NCBI RefSeq assembly: GCF_025716945.1
Contig: NZ_JAOVZT010000001.1
Location: 530,271 to 594,270 of the forward strand
DNA length: 64,000 bases
Direction of reading: 5' to 3'
From: Geodermatophilus sp. YIM 151500
GTDB taxonomy: Bacteria > Actinomycetota > Actinomycetes > Mycobacteriales > Geodermatophilaceae
Shown here: positions 16,922 through 25,128 of the stretch, piece by piece
How positions within the stretch are numbered: the stretch's first letter is position 1
Layout of the letters: every line of letters starts with the position of its first letter
Made by a program: the position numbers and the translations under genes
Notes under the pieces: model-generated
Told to the model about the DNA's origin: nothing
The model's database searches: none
The model's input: only the letters and a program-made list of their open reading frames with translations

Positions 16922-17138
16922 TCAGGGCCACAGTTCGCTCCGCGAGAGGGCGAACCAGGGCAGCACATCCTCGCCGTGCAGCACCTGCTGACCGAGCAGC
17001 ACGGTGGCCCCGTCCGGCCGGTACCCGGTGACGGTGGGGTTCTCCGGATCCACCACCCAGACGAGCCGCCCCCCGGCGTCCAGCCAGGACAGCGCCTTGC
17101 CCGCCACCTCGACCGCACGGTCGCTCGGACTGACGACC
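16922..17138 (-). pseudogene. Uma2 family endonuclease remnant (C-terminal 70 residues)
   Basis: The segment encodes the last third of a Uma2 (DUF820) protein. From VVSPSDRAVEV through LSWLDAGGRLVWVVDPEN to the final ELW it closely matches the intact Uma2 gene at 25696-26253. The homology stops abruptly at 17138, and the sequence beyond has nothing to do with Uma2. It is therefore a truncated copy with no start of its own. Confidence 0.85.
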
Positions 17139-17173
17139 CCCGCGGGTCCGCTCGGCCGGGCGCGGACGGACGG

Positions 17174-17674
17174 TCAGCCGGTCAGGGCCAGCGCGAGCAG
17201 CAGGACGACGACGGCGGCCGCGACGGTGCGGACGGCGTTCCAGCGGCGCCACCGCGGCTCGAAGGCGCGGCGTTCGCGCTCGGTCCCGGCCGCGTCGAGG
17301 GCGCCCACGTCGACGGCCTGCAGCCGGTTGTTCAGCGGGACGTTCACCGCGACCGTCGGAGCGTGGACGCCGATCAGGGAGAGGGCGGCAGCCGCGACCA
17401 GCAGGCCCAGCATGGGGCCGCTGTCGGAGAGCAGCCGCACCACGACCGCGACGAGCGGCAGGATCGCCGAGCCGGCCCACACGGTGATGAAGAGCGGCTG
17501 CCCCCGCTGGATGACCCCGTCCACGGCGCGGAACGCGCGCAGGTACTCGGAGTCGCCGAGCCCGCCCAGACCCGGCATCACGACGACCGCGAAGGCGAAC
17601 AGCAGGCCCGCGACCAGCGCGCAGCAGAGCACGGCCGCGAGCACGATCGGGTCGACGGGCAGCGTGAGATCCAT
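17174..17674 (-). CDS. DUF1772 family membrane protein
   Basis: The 166-residue protein has four hydrophobic helices and the DUF1772 (anthrone oxygenase-like) pattern, including VVVMPGLGGL near the N-terminus, VNVPLNNRLQ, and the C-terminal WNAVRT before the last helix. Some relatives oxidise polyketides; most have no known role. ATG 17674 has GGGAGGA close upstream. A decayed copy of its 3' end lies at 22837-22936. Confidence 0.85.
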   Translation of the reverse strand: MDLTLPVDPIVLAAVLCCALVAGLLFAFAVVVMPGLGGLGDSEYLRAFRAVDGVIQRGQPLFITVWAGSAILPLVAVVVRLLSDSGPMLGLLVAAAALSLIGVHAPTVAVNVPLNNRLQAVDVGALDAAGTERERRAFEPRWRRWNAVRTVAAAVVVLLLALALTG

Positions 17675-17778
17675 GGGTCCTCCCGGCGGTCTGCCGGCCG
17701 GCGGCCGCCTCCGTCCGCGGGCGGCGCCCATCGCACCACGCGTCCCCGGGCTCGTGTTGTCGCGGGGTCGCCGTCCGT

Positions 17779-18468
17779 TCAGAGCCAGGCGGGCAGCTCC
17801 GGGCCGTCGCCGGTCAACCCGTCGGCGCGCGACCGGGTCAGCCAGGCGGCGACCGCCGACACCGGGCCCTCGAGCCGGGCGGCTCCCGCGCCCCAGGTGC
17901 GCTGGACGTCGGTGGCGACGAGGGTGACGTCGGGCGTCTGGTCCCGGGAGGCGAACAGCGCGAGGACGTCGTCGACCAGGGCGACGAGGGCGTCGGCCGG
18001 CGCGTCGGTGAAGCCGAGGCCCGCGTCGAGGTCGACGCCGTGCACCCACAGCTCCTTGGCCCGCATCCACGGGATCTCCCGGGCGGCGATCGACCGGCCC
18101 TGACCGTTGCGGACGGGCGCCGTCCAGGCGTCGTCCGGCAGGGTCGCGACGGCCTCGGCGAGCCGGGCCTCGCTGTCGCGGAAGTCGGCGCGCAGGTCGT
18201 CGGCCGGCACCGCGGCGGAGGTCTCGATGCCGGCGTCGCGGGCCTCCCGGGAGGGGTACATCGGCGTCTCGACGCCGGTGCGCGCCCAGGCGCACAGGTT
18301 GAGCAGCGCGTCGGCGTTGCGGGCTAGATGGGCGACGACGTGCGCGCGGGTCCAGCCGGGCAGCGCCGACGGCCGGCCGAGCTCGTCGTCCGTCAGCTGG
18401 TCGAGCGCGCCGGTGACGGCCCGCGCGCCGTCGGCCCACCAGCGGCGGGCGGTGTGCAGGTCGGTCAT
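17779..18468 (-). CDS. Mycothiol-dependent maleylpyruvate isomerase family protein
   Basis: The 229-residue DinB-fold enzyme has LPGWTRAHVVAHLARNADAL, with the first metal-ligand His, and MRAKELWVHGVDLDAG, with the others. The C-terminal MDMPI-type domain follows. Family members use mycothiol as cofactor in isomerisation or detoxification in the cytosol. It lies 4 bases from the WS/DGAT gene stop on the same strand and is likely co-transcribed with it. Confidence 0.9.
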   Translation of the reverse strand: MTDLHTARRWWADGARAVTGALDQLTDDELGRPSALPGWTRAHVVAHLARNADALLNLCAWARTGVETPMYPSREARDAGIETSAAVPADDLRADFRDSEARLAEAVATLPDDAWTAPVRNGQGRSIAAREIPWMRAKELWVHGVDLDAGLGFTDAPADALVALVDDVLALFASRDQTPDVTLVATDVQRTWGAGAARLEGPVSAVAAWLTRSRADGLTGDGPELPAWL

Positions 18469-18472
18469 CGGG

Positions 18473-19798
18473 TCATGATGGCGCGGCCGCGCGGACCAGC
18501 TCGGACGCCTCCCTTTCGAGGGCCGCGGCGAGCACGTCGACGTCGTCGACCACCGCGGGGTCGGCGACGAACCCGAAGCACAGCCGGTCGGCGACCGACA
18601 CCACGGCCACCCGGAGGGCGTGGTGCTGGGCGACCTCGGCGAGCGAGTGCATCGTGTCGACGGGCGCGCCGAGCACGGTGACCGGCCGGTCGGGACCCCG
18701 CACGTTCGACACGTTGAGCGCGAAGGCCCGCCCGCTGCGCTGCAGCCGCTCCGACCAGCGCGCCAGGTGCGGCGAGAAGCGCGCCAGCCGGGCCATCAGC
18801 TCGTCGAGCTCCTGGGCGTCGTGCCGGGACTTGCGCAGGGCGGTCTCCGTGCGGACGGCGGCCAGCCGCGCGCCGACGTCCGGCTCGTCCACCGGCAGGT
18901 CGACCCGGAACCACGAGTCGCGGTTGCCGGCGGCGTCGCCGGGGTGGTGCAGGGTGACCGGCACCTTGACGCGCAGGGCGTGGATCGGCCCGTGCCGGTG
19001 CTCCAGCCAGCGGCGCAGCGCGCCGGCCAGGACGGCGAGCACCGCGTCGTTCACCGTCGCGCCGGCCAGCGTGCGGGCGGCGTCGTGCAGGTCGGGCAGC
19101 GGGGCCGCGGCGAAGGCGACCGCCCGGTCGCGGCCCACCCGAGCGTCGAACGGGGAGCGGCGCAGGCCGGGCAGGAGCTCGCCGCTCAGCAGACCGGCGA
19201 GGTCGTGCCGCCGCGGCTCGCCCGCCGGGCTAGCGGGCCCGGCCCCCGCCGGGCTAGCGAGCTCGGCCCCCGCCGGGCTAGCGAGCTCGGCCCCCGCCGC
19301 GGTCGCGGGCTCGGGCGCTGCGCGGGGGGCCGGCGCCGGGGCGGGGTCCCAGAGCACGTCCCGGGCCAGGCGCACGACCGTCGTCCCGTCGGCCAGGGCG
19401 TGGTGCACCCGCCACACCAGGGCGGCGCCGCCGCCGGCCAGCGGCCCGACGAGGTCCATCCGCCACAGCGGCCGGCTGCGGTCGAGGTGCTGGACGAACA
19501 GCCGCGCCACCTCGCGGCGCAGCCCGGCCGCGTCGAGCGGTGCGTCCGTGCGGACAGCGCCCACGTGGGCGGCGACGTCCACCGCCTCGTCCGGGAGCCA
19601 CACCGGCGCGTCGGCGGCGCCGGAGAGTCGCCAGGTCAGCCGCGGCGCGGCCGGCAACCGGCGGGCCACGGCGTCGCGGAGCTCCGCCACGTCGGGGGCG
19701 CCGGCCGGCAGGCGGATCACCTTGCACGTGTGCCCGACCAGCTGCGGGCCCTCGAGGGCCAGGATCGCCCGGTCCTCGGCGGTGAGCGGTACCTGCAC
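18473..19798 (-). CDS. Wax ester synthase / diacylglycerol acyltransferase (WS/DGAT)
   Basis: The 441-residue acyltransferase has the condensing active-site motif HHALADG (132-138) and the C-terminal NVSNVRGP motif typical of WS/DGAT enzymes. These transfer acyl-CoA to diacylglycerol or fatty alcohol at the cytoplasmic membrane or lipid droplet, storing triacylglycerol or wax. A linker around residues 165-195 is built from a 24-bp tandem repeat coding ELASPAGA-type units, an expansion absent from most members. The GTG at 19798 begins directly at homology. A decayed copy of the 3' end lies at 22937-23047. Confidence 0.9.
   Translation of the reverse strand: MQVPLTAEDRAILALEGPQLVGHTCKVIRLPAGAPDVAELRDAVARRLPAAPRLTWRLSGAADAPVWLPDEAVDVAAHVGAVRTDAPLDAAGLRREVARLFVQHLDRSRPLWRMDLVGPLAGGGAALVWRVHHALADGTTVVRLARDVLWDPAPAPAPRAAPEPATAAGAELASPAGAELASPAGAGPASPAGEPRRHDLAGLLSGELLPGLRRSPFDARVGRDRAVAFAAAPLPDLHDAARTLAGATVNDAVLAVLAGALRRWLEHRHGPIHALRVKVPVTLHHPGDAAGNRDSWFRVDLPVDEPDVGARLAAVRTETALRKSRHDAQELDELMARLARFSPHLARWSERLQRSGRAFALNVSNVRGPDRPVTVLGAPVDTMHSLAEVAQHHALRVAVVSVADRLCFGFVADPAVVDDVDVLAAALEREASELVRAAAPS
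19220..19299 (+). repeat. 24-bp tandem repeat inside WS/DGAT gene
   Basis: Three 24-bp units with core GGGCTAGCG at 19227, 19251 and 19275 encode an 8-residue repeat (ELASPAGA-like) in the linker of the acyltransferase. The copies stay in frame. Confidence 0.85.
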
Positions 19799-19853
19799 CG
19801 GGGCAGCGTGTCGCCTCGTCGTCGTCCCGGGCAAGCCACTGGCATGCGGCCGA

Positions 19854-20986
19854 TCAGCGGCGGAGGCGCTGCCGGGTGTGCCGGTCGTAGAGCTCGAGCA
19901 GCTCGCTGGTGGCGGCGGCGTCGAAGGCGTCGGGGTCGAACTCCCCGCCGACCCACTCCAGCAGCTCGTCGTGGTCGGGGTCAGCGGGGTCGGCGAGCAC
20001 CGCGAGCAGGCGCGCGTAGCCGTGCGGACCGCCGCAGTCCTCCGGCGGGCAGGCGCGGGCACCGTCGAGGCACCGCGGCGTCCCGGAGCCCACGGCGGCG
20101 AGCCGCTGGCCGAGGCGGACGTCGTGCTCCCAGCCGTCGCCGAAGTCGTACTCGTACGTGAATTGCTGGGCGACGGCCGCGGCGTCAGCGACGGTGAAGG
20201 TGTCCTCGTCGCCGAGCGGGTCCGGGAAGTCTTCGACGTCGCCGTAGCGGACGCCGGCGACCTCGAACATGTGCAGGTGGGCGTCCTGCCAGCCCATCGC
20301 GGTCTGGAGCACCGCGTGCAGCTGCCGCAGCGTCAGCGAGGCCGGGACGAGCAGCCGGCGCCAGACCGCTGGCTCGGTGTCGCGAAGGACGACGGTCAGC
20401 TCGACGGTCTCGTCCCGCCGGGTGCCCGCCGGCGATGGGTCGGTGGGGACGGCGGCCGGCTGCGGGGCGCCGGTCCCCTGCCCGGCGGGCCGGTCCGGGG
20501 CGCCGTGGCCGATCAGCGCGGCGCGGGCCAGCTGGACCGCACCGGGGCCGGGCCGGCGCTCGGTGTAGCGGCGACCCTCGAGCAGGCCCAGCTGGTCGAG
20601 GACCGCGGCAGGCGCTCGGCGAGGTGCCACCACAGCCCGACCGGGTCGTCGGTGAGCCGCCGTCCGGCCACGGTGCGCAGCAGGACGCCACGGGAGGTGC
20701 GCAGCAGGCCGAACCGGCGGGCGAAGTCGCGGAGCAGCAGGACGGGGAGGGTCTGGTCCTCCCGGTTGTGCTTGCCGATCCAGCGGTCCTCCCAGCCGAG
20801 GCTTCGCATCGTCTCAGTGACCATGGCGGGCGGCAGGTAACCGGCTTGGGTGAGCCGGACGCCGTCCCCGACCCGCGCGAGCAGCCACCGGTAGGGCTCG
20901 ACGGCGGCCGGGTCGGGCGCCGGCGGCGGGGCGGTGTCGAGGCCCGCGCCGTCGAGCAGCCGGAGCAGCCGCCATGCGCTCCGCAT
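19854..20986 (-). pseudogene. Plasmid pRiA4b ORF-3 family protein, frameshifted
   Basis: The 5' part (20986 to about 20605) encodes a helical domain with GYLPPAMVTETMRSLGW and LLLRDFARRFGLLR. The 3' part encodes the pRiA4b ORF-3 domain: VWRRLLVPASLTLRQLH, MGWQDAHLHMF, YEYDFGDGWEHDV, ending near ELYDRHTRQ. The parts are in different frames; the switch lies at about 20600-20615 (1-base loss or 2-base gain). The pRiA4b domain is widespread near mobile elements and its function is unknown. ATG 20986 is chosen for lack of a better start; no RBS is visible. It could be a sequencing error or real decay. Confidence 0.8.
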
Positions 20987-21000
20987 GGCACGCGACGCCG

Positions 21001-21477
21001 TCAGCCGGACAGGGGCATGTTGAGTTCGGTCCGCAACGTGGCCGGGTCCATGTCGGGTGACGGCCGGGTGAGGTAGACCTCCCAGAACACCTCGCCCGGC
21101 GTCAGGCCCTGTTCCTGCACCCACGTGGCGAGCCTGTCCCACGAGGCCCCGAGCCCGTCGAAGCCGCCGACGTGCACGAGCCGGGCGACGCGGCCACCGG
21201 GCAGCGAGCCGGGCACCACGTCCCCGTCGGGCCCTACCGCGCGCTCGACGACGAAGCCGACCTCGAGCTCGACGGTCGCCGACGGCGCCCGGTGGTAGAG
21301 CCCGAACGCCGCACTCGTCGGACGAACTCCCTGTGCGGCCAATGCCCGGGGCAGGCGCTGGAACGCACGGTCGAAGAACTCCGGCAGCTCGTCGGCCGGC
21401 ACCTCACCGCGGACGACGGCGGTCGGTACCGCTGCCACGGTGACCACACCGGGCTGCTCCACGTCGGTCCCGCTCAT
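21001..21477 (-). CDS. GyrI-like small-molecule-binding domain protein
   Basis: The 158-residue protein matches the GyrI-like/AraC effector-binding fold. It has an N-terminal strand (VVTVAAVPTAVVRGEV), AFGLYHR, ELEVGFVVER, ARLVHVGGFDGLGASWDRL and WEVYLTRP. Stand-alone members bind hydrophobic ligands; some inhibit gyrase or hydrolyse cyclopropanoids. ATG 21477 has GAGGAGG about 6 bases upstream. The 391-base gap to the next gene (21478-21868) shows no other gene and probably holds divergent promoters. Confidence 0.85.
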   Translation of the reverse strand: MSGTDVEQPGVVTVAAVPTAVVRGEVPADELPEFFDRAFQRLPRALAAQGVRPTSAAFGLYHRAPSATVELEVGFVVERAVGPDGDVVPGSLPGGRVARLVHVGGFDGLGASWDRLATWVQEQGLTPGEVFWEVYLTRPSPDMDPATLRTELNMPLSG

Positions 21478-21868
21478 GCGTCCTCCTCGGTCGGGGCCAC
21501 GGGTTCCGCCGTGCAGACTCCCGCGGCAGGAGGAAGTCATCCTCAGCCGGCAATTCGTGTACGGACACGTCGGTCGGCGCCGTAACCGGCACGTGGGGCG
21601 CACGAGCCGCTCGACGGCGCAGCACCTGCCTACCCCGGGCGTGCACCGGGACGAAAGCCGGTCCACAGCCCTACCAGTAGCCGGGCACGGCTACGAGGAG
21701 TTCCACGCCGCGAGCTGGTGCAGCCCTCTCCAGGACGGCGCGGGCACCGGCTGCCTCGACACACCGTGGAGCACTCGGACGAGGGCTACCCGCAGCGGGC
21801 TCCGGATGATCGACTTGGACTCTCCGACGCCGTCACGACCCGGCGTCCCGGCTGTCATCGGAGGCGAC

Positions 21869-22819
21869 GTGGCGCACCACGGCCGGCGGCACGCGTGCCG
21901 CTCGACGTTGGCCGCGGCCGCCCTTCTCGTCGTGGTCAGCGGCTGCGGGATGGCCGCCGGACCCTCCGAGCGCGGGGAGCGAGCGGCAGTTGCCCGGCAA
22001 CCGATCGCCGGCACCGCGCCCACGGTCCCATCGCCCTCGGCGTCCGCAGAGCCGTCCGTGCCCGCCGAGCCGTCCGTGCCCGCCGAGCCGTCCGCGCCCG
22101 CCGAGCCGTCCGCGCCCGCCGAGCCGTCGGCGTCGCCGCTGGCGTTGGCGTCGTCGGATGCTCCGCTCGCCGGCAGGATCGTGGTGCTCGATCCAGGGCA
22201 CAACCGGGACAACGGGCGCTACCCGTCCGAGATCAACCGTCCGGTCGACGCCGGAGGCTTTCCCAAGCAGTGCAACACCACGGGCACCGCCACCGACTCG
22301 GGTGTCGCGGAGTCGACCGTCAACTGGCTGCTCGCGCTGGCCCTCCGCGACCGTCTGCTCGCGCTGGGGGCCGATGTGCAGCTGACCCGTCAGGCCGACG
22401 AGGGCTGGGGGCCGTGCATCGACGAGCGCGCGGCGATCGCCAACCGCGCAGGAGCGCACCTCCTGCTGTCCCTGCACGCCGACGGCGCGGCGCCCGGGGC
22501 GCGTGGCTTCCACGTCATCACCCCCGGCCTGATCGAAGGCTGGACCGACGACATCGCTGCTGACAGCCAGCGGCTCGCGATCGCCGTCCGCGACGCCCTC
22601 GTCGCCGCCGGCCTACCCACGTCCGACTACCTGGGCGAACAGGGCATCGACGTCCGCAGGGACCTGGGGACGCTGAACCGCGCCGACGTGCCCGCGGTCA
22701 TGCTCGAAGCAGGCAACCTGCGGAATGCCGACGACGCGGCGCTCCTCACCAGCGATCAGGGACGACGGGCGATCGCGGAGGGGCTCAGCTCGGCGGTCGT
22801 GGCGTTCCTGCACGGCTGA
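21869..22819 (+). CDS. Lipoprotein N-acetylmuramoyl-L-alanine amidase (Amidase_3)
   Basis: The 316-residue product has a lipoprotein signal with lipobox VSGC (Cys26). An EPSVPA/EPSAPA repeat linker (about 61-88) follows, then an Amidase_3 domain. Zinc and catalytic residues are visible: H111 in LDPGHNRDN, E148, H203 in SLHADGA and E280 in VMLEAGN. It should cleave the amide between MurNAc and the stem peptide while tethered to the outer membrane face. GTG 21869 has GGAGG six bases upstream; an ATG at 21806 lengthens it without a signal advantage. Confidence 0.92.
   Translation: MAHHGRRHACRSTLAAAALLVVVSGCGMAAGPSERGERAAVARQPIAGTAPTVPSPSASAEPSVPAEPSVPAEPSAPAEPSAPAEPSASPLALASSDAPLAGRIVVLDPGHNRDNGRYPSEINRPVDAGGFPKQCNTTGTATDSGVAESTVNWLLALALRDRLLALGADVQLTRQADEGWGPCIDERAAIANRAGAHLLLSLHADGAAPGARGFHVITPGLIEGWTDDIAADSQRLAIAVRDALVAAGLPTSDYLGEQGIDVRRDLGTLNRADVPAVMLEAGNLRNADDAALLTSDQGRRAIAEGLSSAVVAFLHG
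22049..22129 (+). repeat. 18-bp tandem repeat encoding EPSxPA linker
   Basis: Four full 18-bp units (GAGCCGTCCGYGCCCGCC) and a partial fifth code for the flexible Pro-rich linker between the lipid anchor and the amidase domain. Confidence 0.85.
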
Positions 22820-22836
22820 CCCACCACCTCGCGCCG

Positions 22837-22936
22837 GCGGCCGCGACGGGGCGGACGGCGTGCCAGCGCCGCCACCGCGGCTCGAGGCGCTGCGCTCACG
22901 TTAGGCGCCGGCCTCGTCGAGAGCGCCCACGTCGAG
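22837..22936 (-). pseudogene. DUF1772 gene remnant
   Basis: The DNA matches the 3' part of the intact DUF1772 gene (17205-17310) with many substitutions and small indels; GCCACCGCGGCTCG and GAGCGCCCACGTCGA are shared. No reading frame survives. The fragment directly abuts a WS/DGAT fragment. Confidence 0.8.
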
Positions 22937-23047
22937 ACCAGCGCGGACGCCTCCGCTCCGGTCGCTGCGGCGAGCACGTCGGCGCCATCTCCCCGCGTTC
23001 GCGACAACCTGGGAGCACAGCCGGTTGGGAGGGGCACCACGGCCACC
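22937..23047 (-). pseudogene. WS/DGAT gene remnant
   Basis: The DNA matches the 3' end of the intact WS/DGAT gene (about 18490-18610). Shared blocks include CGGACGCCTCC, GCGGCGAGCACGTCG, AGCACAGCCGGT and CACCACGGCCACC. On the minus strand it still spells VAVV and DVLAAA-like pieces. It is noncoding decay. Confidence 0.8.
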
Positions 23048-23054
23048 ACTGGTC

Positions 23055-23096
23055 GCGCACGTGCGTGCGTGGTTCAGCGCACGTGCGCGCTACCCT
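23055..23096 (+). promoter_or_regulatory. Two palindromic operators and -10 of the vapBC operon
   Basis: A perfect 12-bp palindrome GCGCACGTGCGC (23077-23088) follows a near-perfect copy at 23055-23066, centre to centre 22 bp, two helical turns. TACCCT at 23091-23096 is a plausible -10, placing the vapB ATG only 7 bases later (leaderless). The layout fits cooperative binding by a VapB/VapBC complex. Confidence 0.6.
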
Positions 23097-23102
23097 TGGC
23101 GC

Positions 23103-23333
23103 ATGAGGACGACGGTGGAGTTCGACGCCGACACCACCCGCGCGATCGAGGCCCTCCGCCGGGAGCGCGGCATGGGCGTGTCCGAGGCGGTGAACGAGCT
23201 GGTCCGCCGTGGGTTGCTCGCCCAGCCGGCCAGGCCGCCGTTCCGGCAGCGCACTGCCTCGCTCGGGGTGGGTATCGACGTCTCCAGCGTCGCGGACGCC
23301 CTCGAGGTCCTCGACGGCCCCACGAGCCGGTGA
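23103..23333 (+). CDS. vapB: VapB-type ribbon-helix-helix antitoxin
   Basis: The 76-residue protein begins with the short beta strand and two helices of a ribbon-helix-helix domain (MRTTVEFDADTTRAIEALRRERG, split here as MRTTVEFDADTT and the helix GVSEAVNELVRRGLL). An acidic tail that would wrap the toxin follows. It should neutralise the PIN toxin encoded next and bind the palindromes upstream. Its TGA overlaps the toxin ATG by one base, the usual coupling in VapBC pairs. Confidence 0.88.
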   Translation: MRTTVEFDADTTRAIEALRRERGMGVSEAVNELVRRGLLAQPARPPFRQRTASLGVGIDVSSVADALEVLDGPTSR

Positions 23334-23761
23334 TGCTGGTCGACGCCAGCGTCCTGCTGTACGCGGTCGACGAACGCGCGCGGGCCCATGCCGCCGCGCG
23401 CGACTGGCTCGAAGGAGCCCTCAACGGCTCGCGCCGGGTCGGGTTGCCGTGGCAGTCCCTGATCGCGTTCGTGCGCATCGTGACCCACCCGCGGGCGCTG
23501 CCGGCACCGCTGGCACCGGCCGAGGCGTGGGCGTTCGTCACCGACTGGCTCGAGGCACCCGCCGCGTGGGTGCCGGAGCCGGGCCGCGGATACCGGGACA
23601 TCCTCGGGCAGCTCGTCAGCGATCTGGACCTGCGCGGCAACCTGGTCACCGACGCGGCGCTCGCCGCGCTCGCCCTCGAACACGGGCTGGCCGTCGTCAG
23701 CGCCGACTCCGACTTCGCCCGCTTCCCCGGGCTCACCTGGATCAACCCGGTCGCACCCTGA
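23333..23761 (+). CDS. vapC: VapC PIN-domain ribonuclease toxin
   Basis: The 142-residue PIN-domain protein has VDASVLLYAVDE with the first catalytic Asp near the N-terminus. The C-terminal acidic group lies in LVTDAALAALAL and VVSADSDFARFPGL. VapC toxins are Mg-dependent RNases that cut tRNA or rRNA and stop growth when the antitoxin is lost. The pair looks intact. It sits directly beside decayed gene fragments, so it may have arrived or survived during local rearrangement. Confidence 0.9.
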   Translation: MLVDASVLLYAVDERARAHAAARDWLEGALNGSRRVGLPWQSLIAFVRIVTHPRALPAPLAPAEAWAFVTDWLEAPAAWVPEPGRGYRDILGQLVSDLDLRGNLVTDAALAALALEHGLAVVSADSDFARFPGLTWINPVAP

Positions 23762-23808
23762 CCACGGCACAGGAGGCGCCGGCCGACACCGCCGGCGCCC
23801 CGGCGGGG

Positions 23809-24270
23809 TCACCCGAGGACGGTGGCCATCTCCACCAGCCGGCACAGGGCGTTGACCTGGCGCAGCTGCCCCGGCGTGCGGACGGCGGCGTCGAGCAGCC
23901 TCTCGCACAGCACCACGACCGCCAGCCTCTGCCCCTGGAACTCGTCCACGGTGCCCACCCGCGCGCCGTCGGGCAGCAGCCGGCGGATGAGCCCGACCTG
24001 GTTGTTTCCGGCGCGACCACCAGCACGTCGTCCGCACCGATCAGCGAGCGGTCACCGGCGGCGTACACCCAGCCGACCCCTTGGAGCGACCGCCACAGCT
24101 CTGCCACGGCAGCTGCCTCCTCGGCCGACGCGGCCGCCGAGGGCCGGGTGTGCCGGACGAACCGGACGGCGAGCCCGCTGGTCCACCCGTCGACGGCGAT
24201 CCGCTCCCGCCCGGGTGCCGACTCCAGCCGCCCCTCGTAGGCCAGGTCGGACACGAACGCGGTCAGCGCG
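23809..24270 (-). pseudogene. RecB-like nuclease/helicase remnant
   Basis: This is a decayed copy of the 3' end of the intact gene at 26638-29886. DLAYEGRLESAPGRERIAVDG, VRFVRHTRPSAAASAEE and SLQGVGW are near-identical; a frameshift follows after VVAPE. About 110 bases around the QEAPVVVYSMTS segment are missing. Homology begins at the position coding ALTAFVSDL and stops there sharply. Confidence 0.88.
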
Positions 24271-24272
24271 GG

Positions 24273-24608
24273 TCAGCTGTCCCCGACGGCGCCGAGCAAC
24301 CGGGTGAGGGCTTCACGGAGGCGTGGCAGGTCCTGCGTCACGGTGCTGGCGACGATCGCGTGCGTCGTGTCGAAGTAGCGGCGCGCGAGTTGGTCGCGCA
24401 TCCGCGCGATCTTCGACCAGGGGAGGTCGGGCTCGGAAGCCAGGAGGTCGCGCGGCAGCGCCTTGACCGCCTCGCCGATTTCGATCAGTCGCACGCGGAC
24501 CGCGTCGAAAACCATGCCGTCCGAGAGATCACCGCGGCCGACGTGGGAGTCGATGGCATCGAGAGCGGCCAGCACGTCGAGCAGGCGCTGACGGCGGTAC
24601 CGCGTCAC
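24273..24608 (-). CDS. HepT-like DUF86 protein with altered RNase motif
   Basis: The 111-residue helical protein fits the HepT/DUF86 family, with VRVRLIEIGEAVKALP and the C-terminal MRDQLARRYFDTTH. HepT toxins carry Rx4HxY; here the position of the His is Arg (RDQLARRY), so the canonical catalytic His is absent. GTG 24608 overlaps the stop of the upstream nucleotidyltransferase gene, matching HepT-MntA operons. The partner gene is frameshifted. Together this suggests an inactive or inactivating TA locus. Confidence 0.8.
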   Translation of the reverse strand: MTRYRRQRLLDVLAALDAIDSHVGRGDLSDGMVFDAVRVRLIEIGEAVKALPRDLLASEPDLPWSKIARMRDQLARRYFDTTHAIVASTVTQDLPRLREALTRLLGAVGDS

Positions 24609-25128
24609 AGCGCGACGATTTCGGCCGCGATGCGGTCGTACACCTCCGGTTTCAGCCCCCCCGCGGGCACCACGTCGACTCGGGCGGACAAGAGGTCTTC
24701 CAGATCCCGACGCAGACCCCCAGCGTGAACAGGCCGGTGCCGAGGGGCAGATCGACCAGGACGTCGATGTCGCTGTCGGGCCGCTCGACACCCCGGGCGA
24801 CGCTGCCGAAGATCCGCACGTTCCGGGCGCCGTAGCGCTCGGCGATGCCCACGATCTCCCGGCGGTGCCGGCGCACCCGTCGCCCGAGCGTTCCGGCGAG
24901 CGGCACCGGCTGTCCGCGCTTCGTGGCCACCAGGCCGCCCTCGAGCGCGTGCCCGGTGGCGGCGATCAGTCGTAGCAGGACCGGCAGGGACGGCTGGCGA
25001 TGACCCGACTCGTAGGCGCTGACCACGCTCTGTGTGGTGTCGGCTCGCGCGGCCAGTTCGGCCTGCGTCATGCCTGCCCGGCTGCGCGCCTCCCGCAGCA
25101 GGCTGCCCGCTGACGCGATGACCGGCAC
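24605..25128 (-). pseudogene. XRE-MntA type antitoxin nucleotidyltransferase, frameshifted
   Basis: The N-terminal half is an XRE helix-turn-helix ([20 protein letters not shown], then [20 protein letters not shown]). The C-terminal half is a minimal nucleotidyltransferase with [18 protein letters not shown]. After LFTLG the frame breaks at a run of five C (about 24716-24720); the other frame continues [13 protein letters not shown] to the stop overlapping hepT. MntA enzymes AMPylate HepT to silence it. GTG 25128 sits just after a TATGAC -10-like hexamer, so the message may be leaderless. A longer start at about 25238 with AAGGAG is an alternative. The lesion lies in a homopolymer and could be an error. 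Confidence 0.8.

Noticed and set aside
19220-19299. The three 24-bp repeats looked at first like a CRISPR array.
   Set aside because: The units are contiguous without spacers, in frame in the WS/DGAT gene, and encode a linker.
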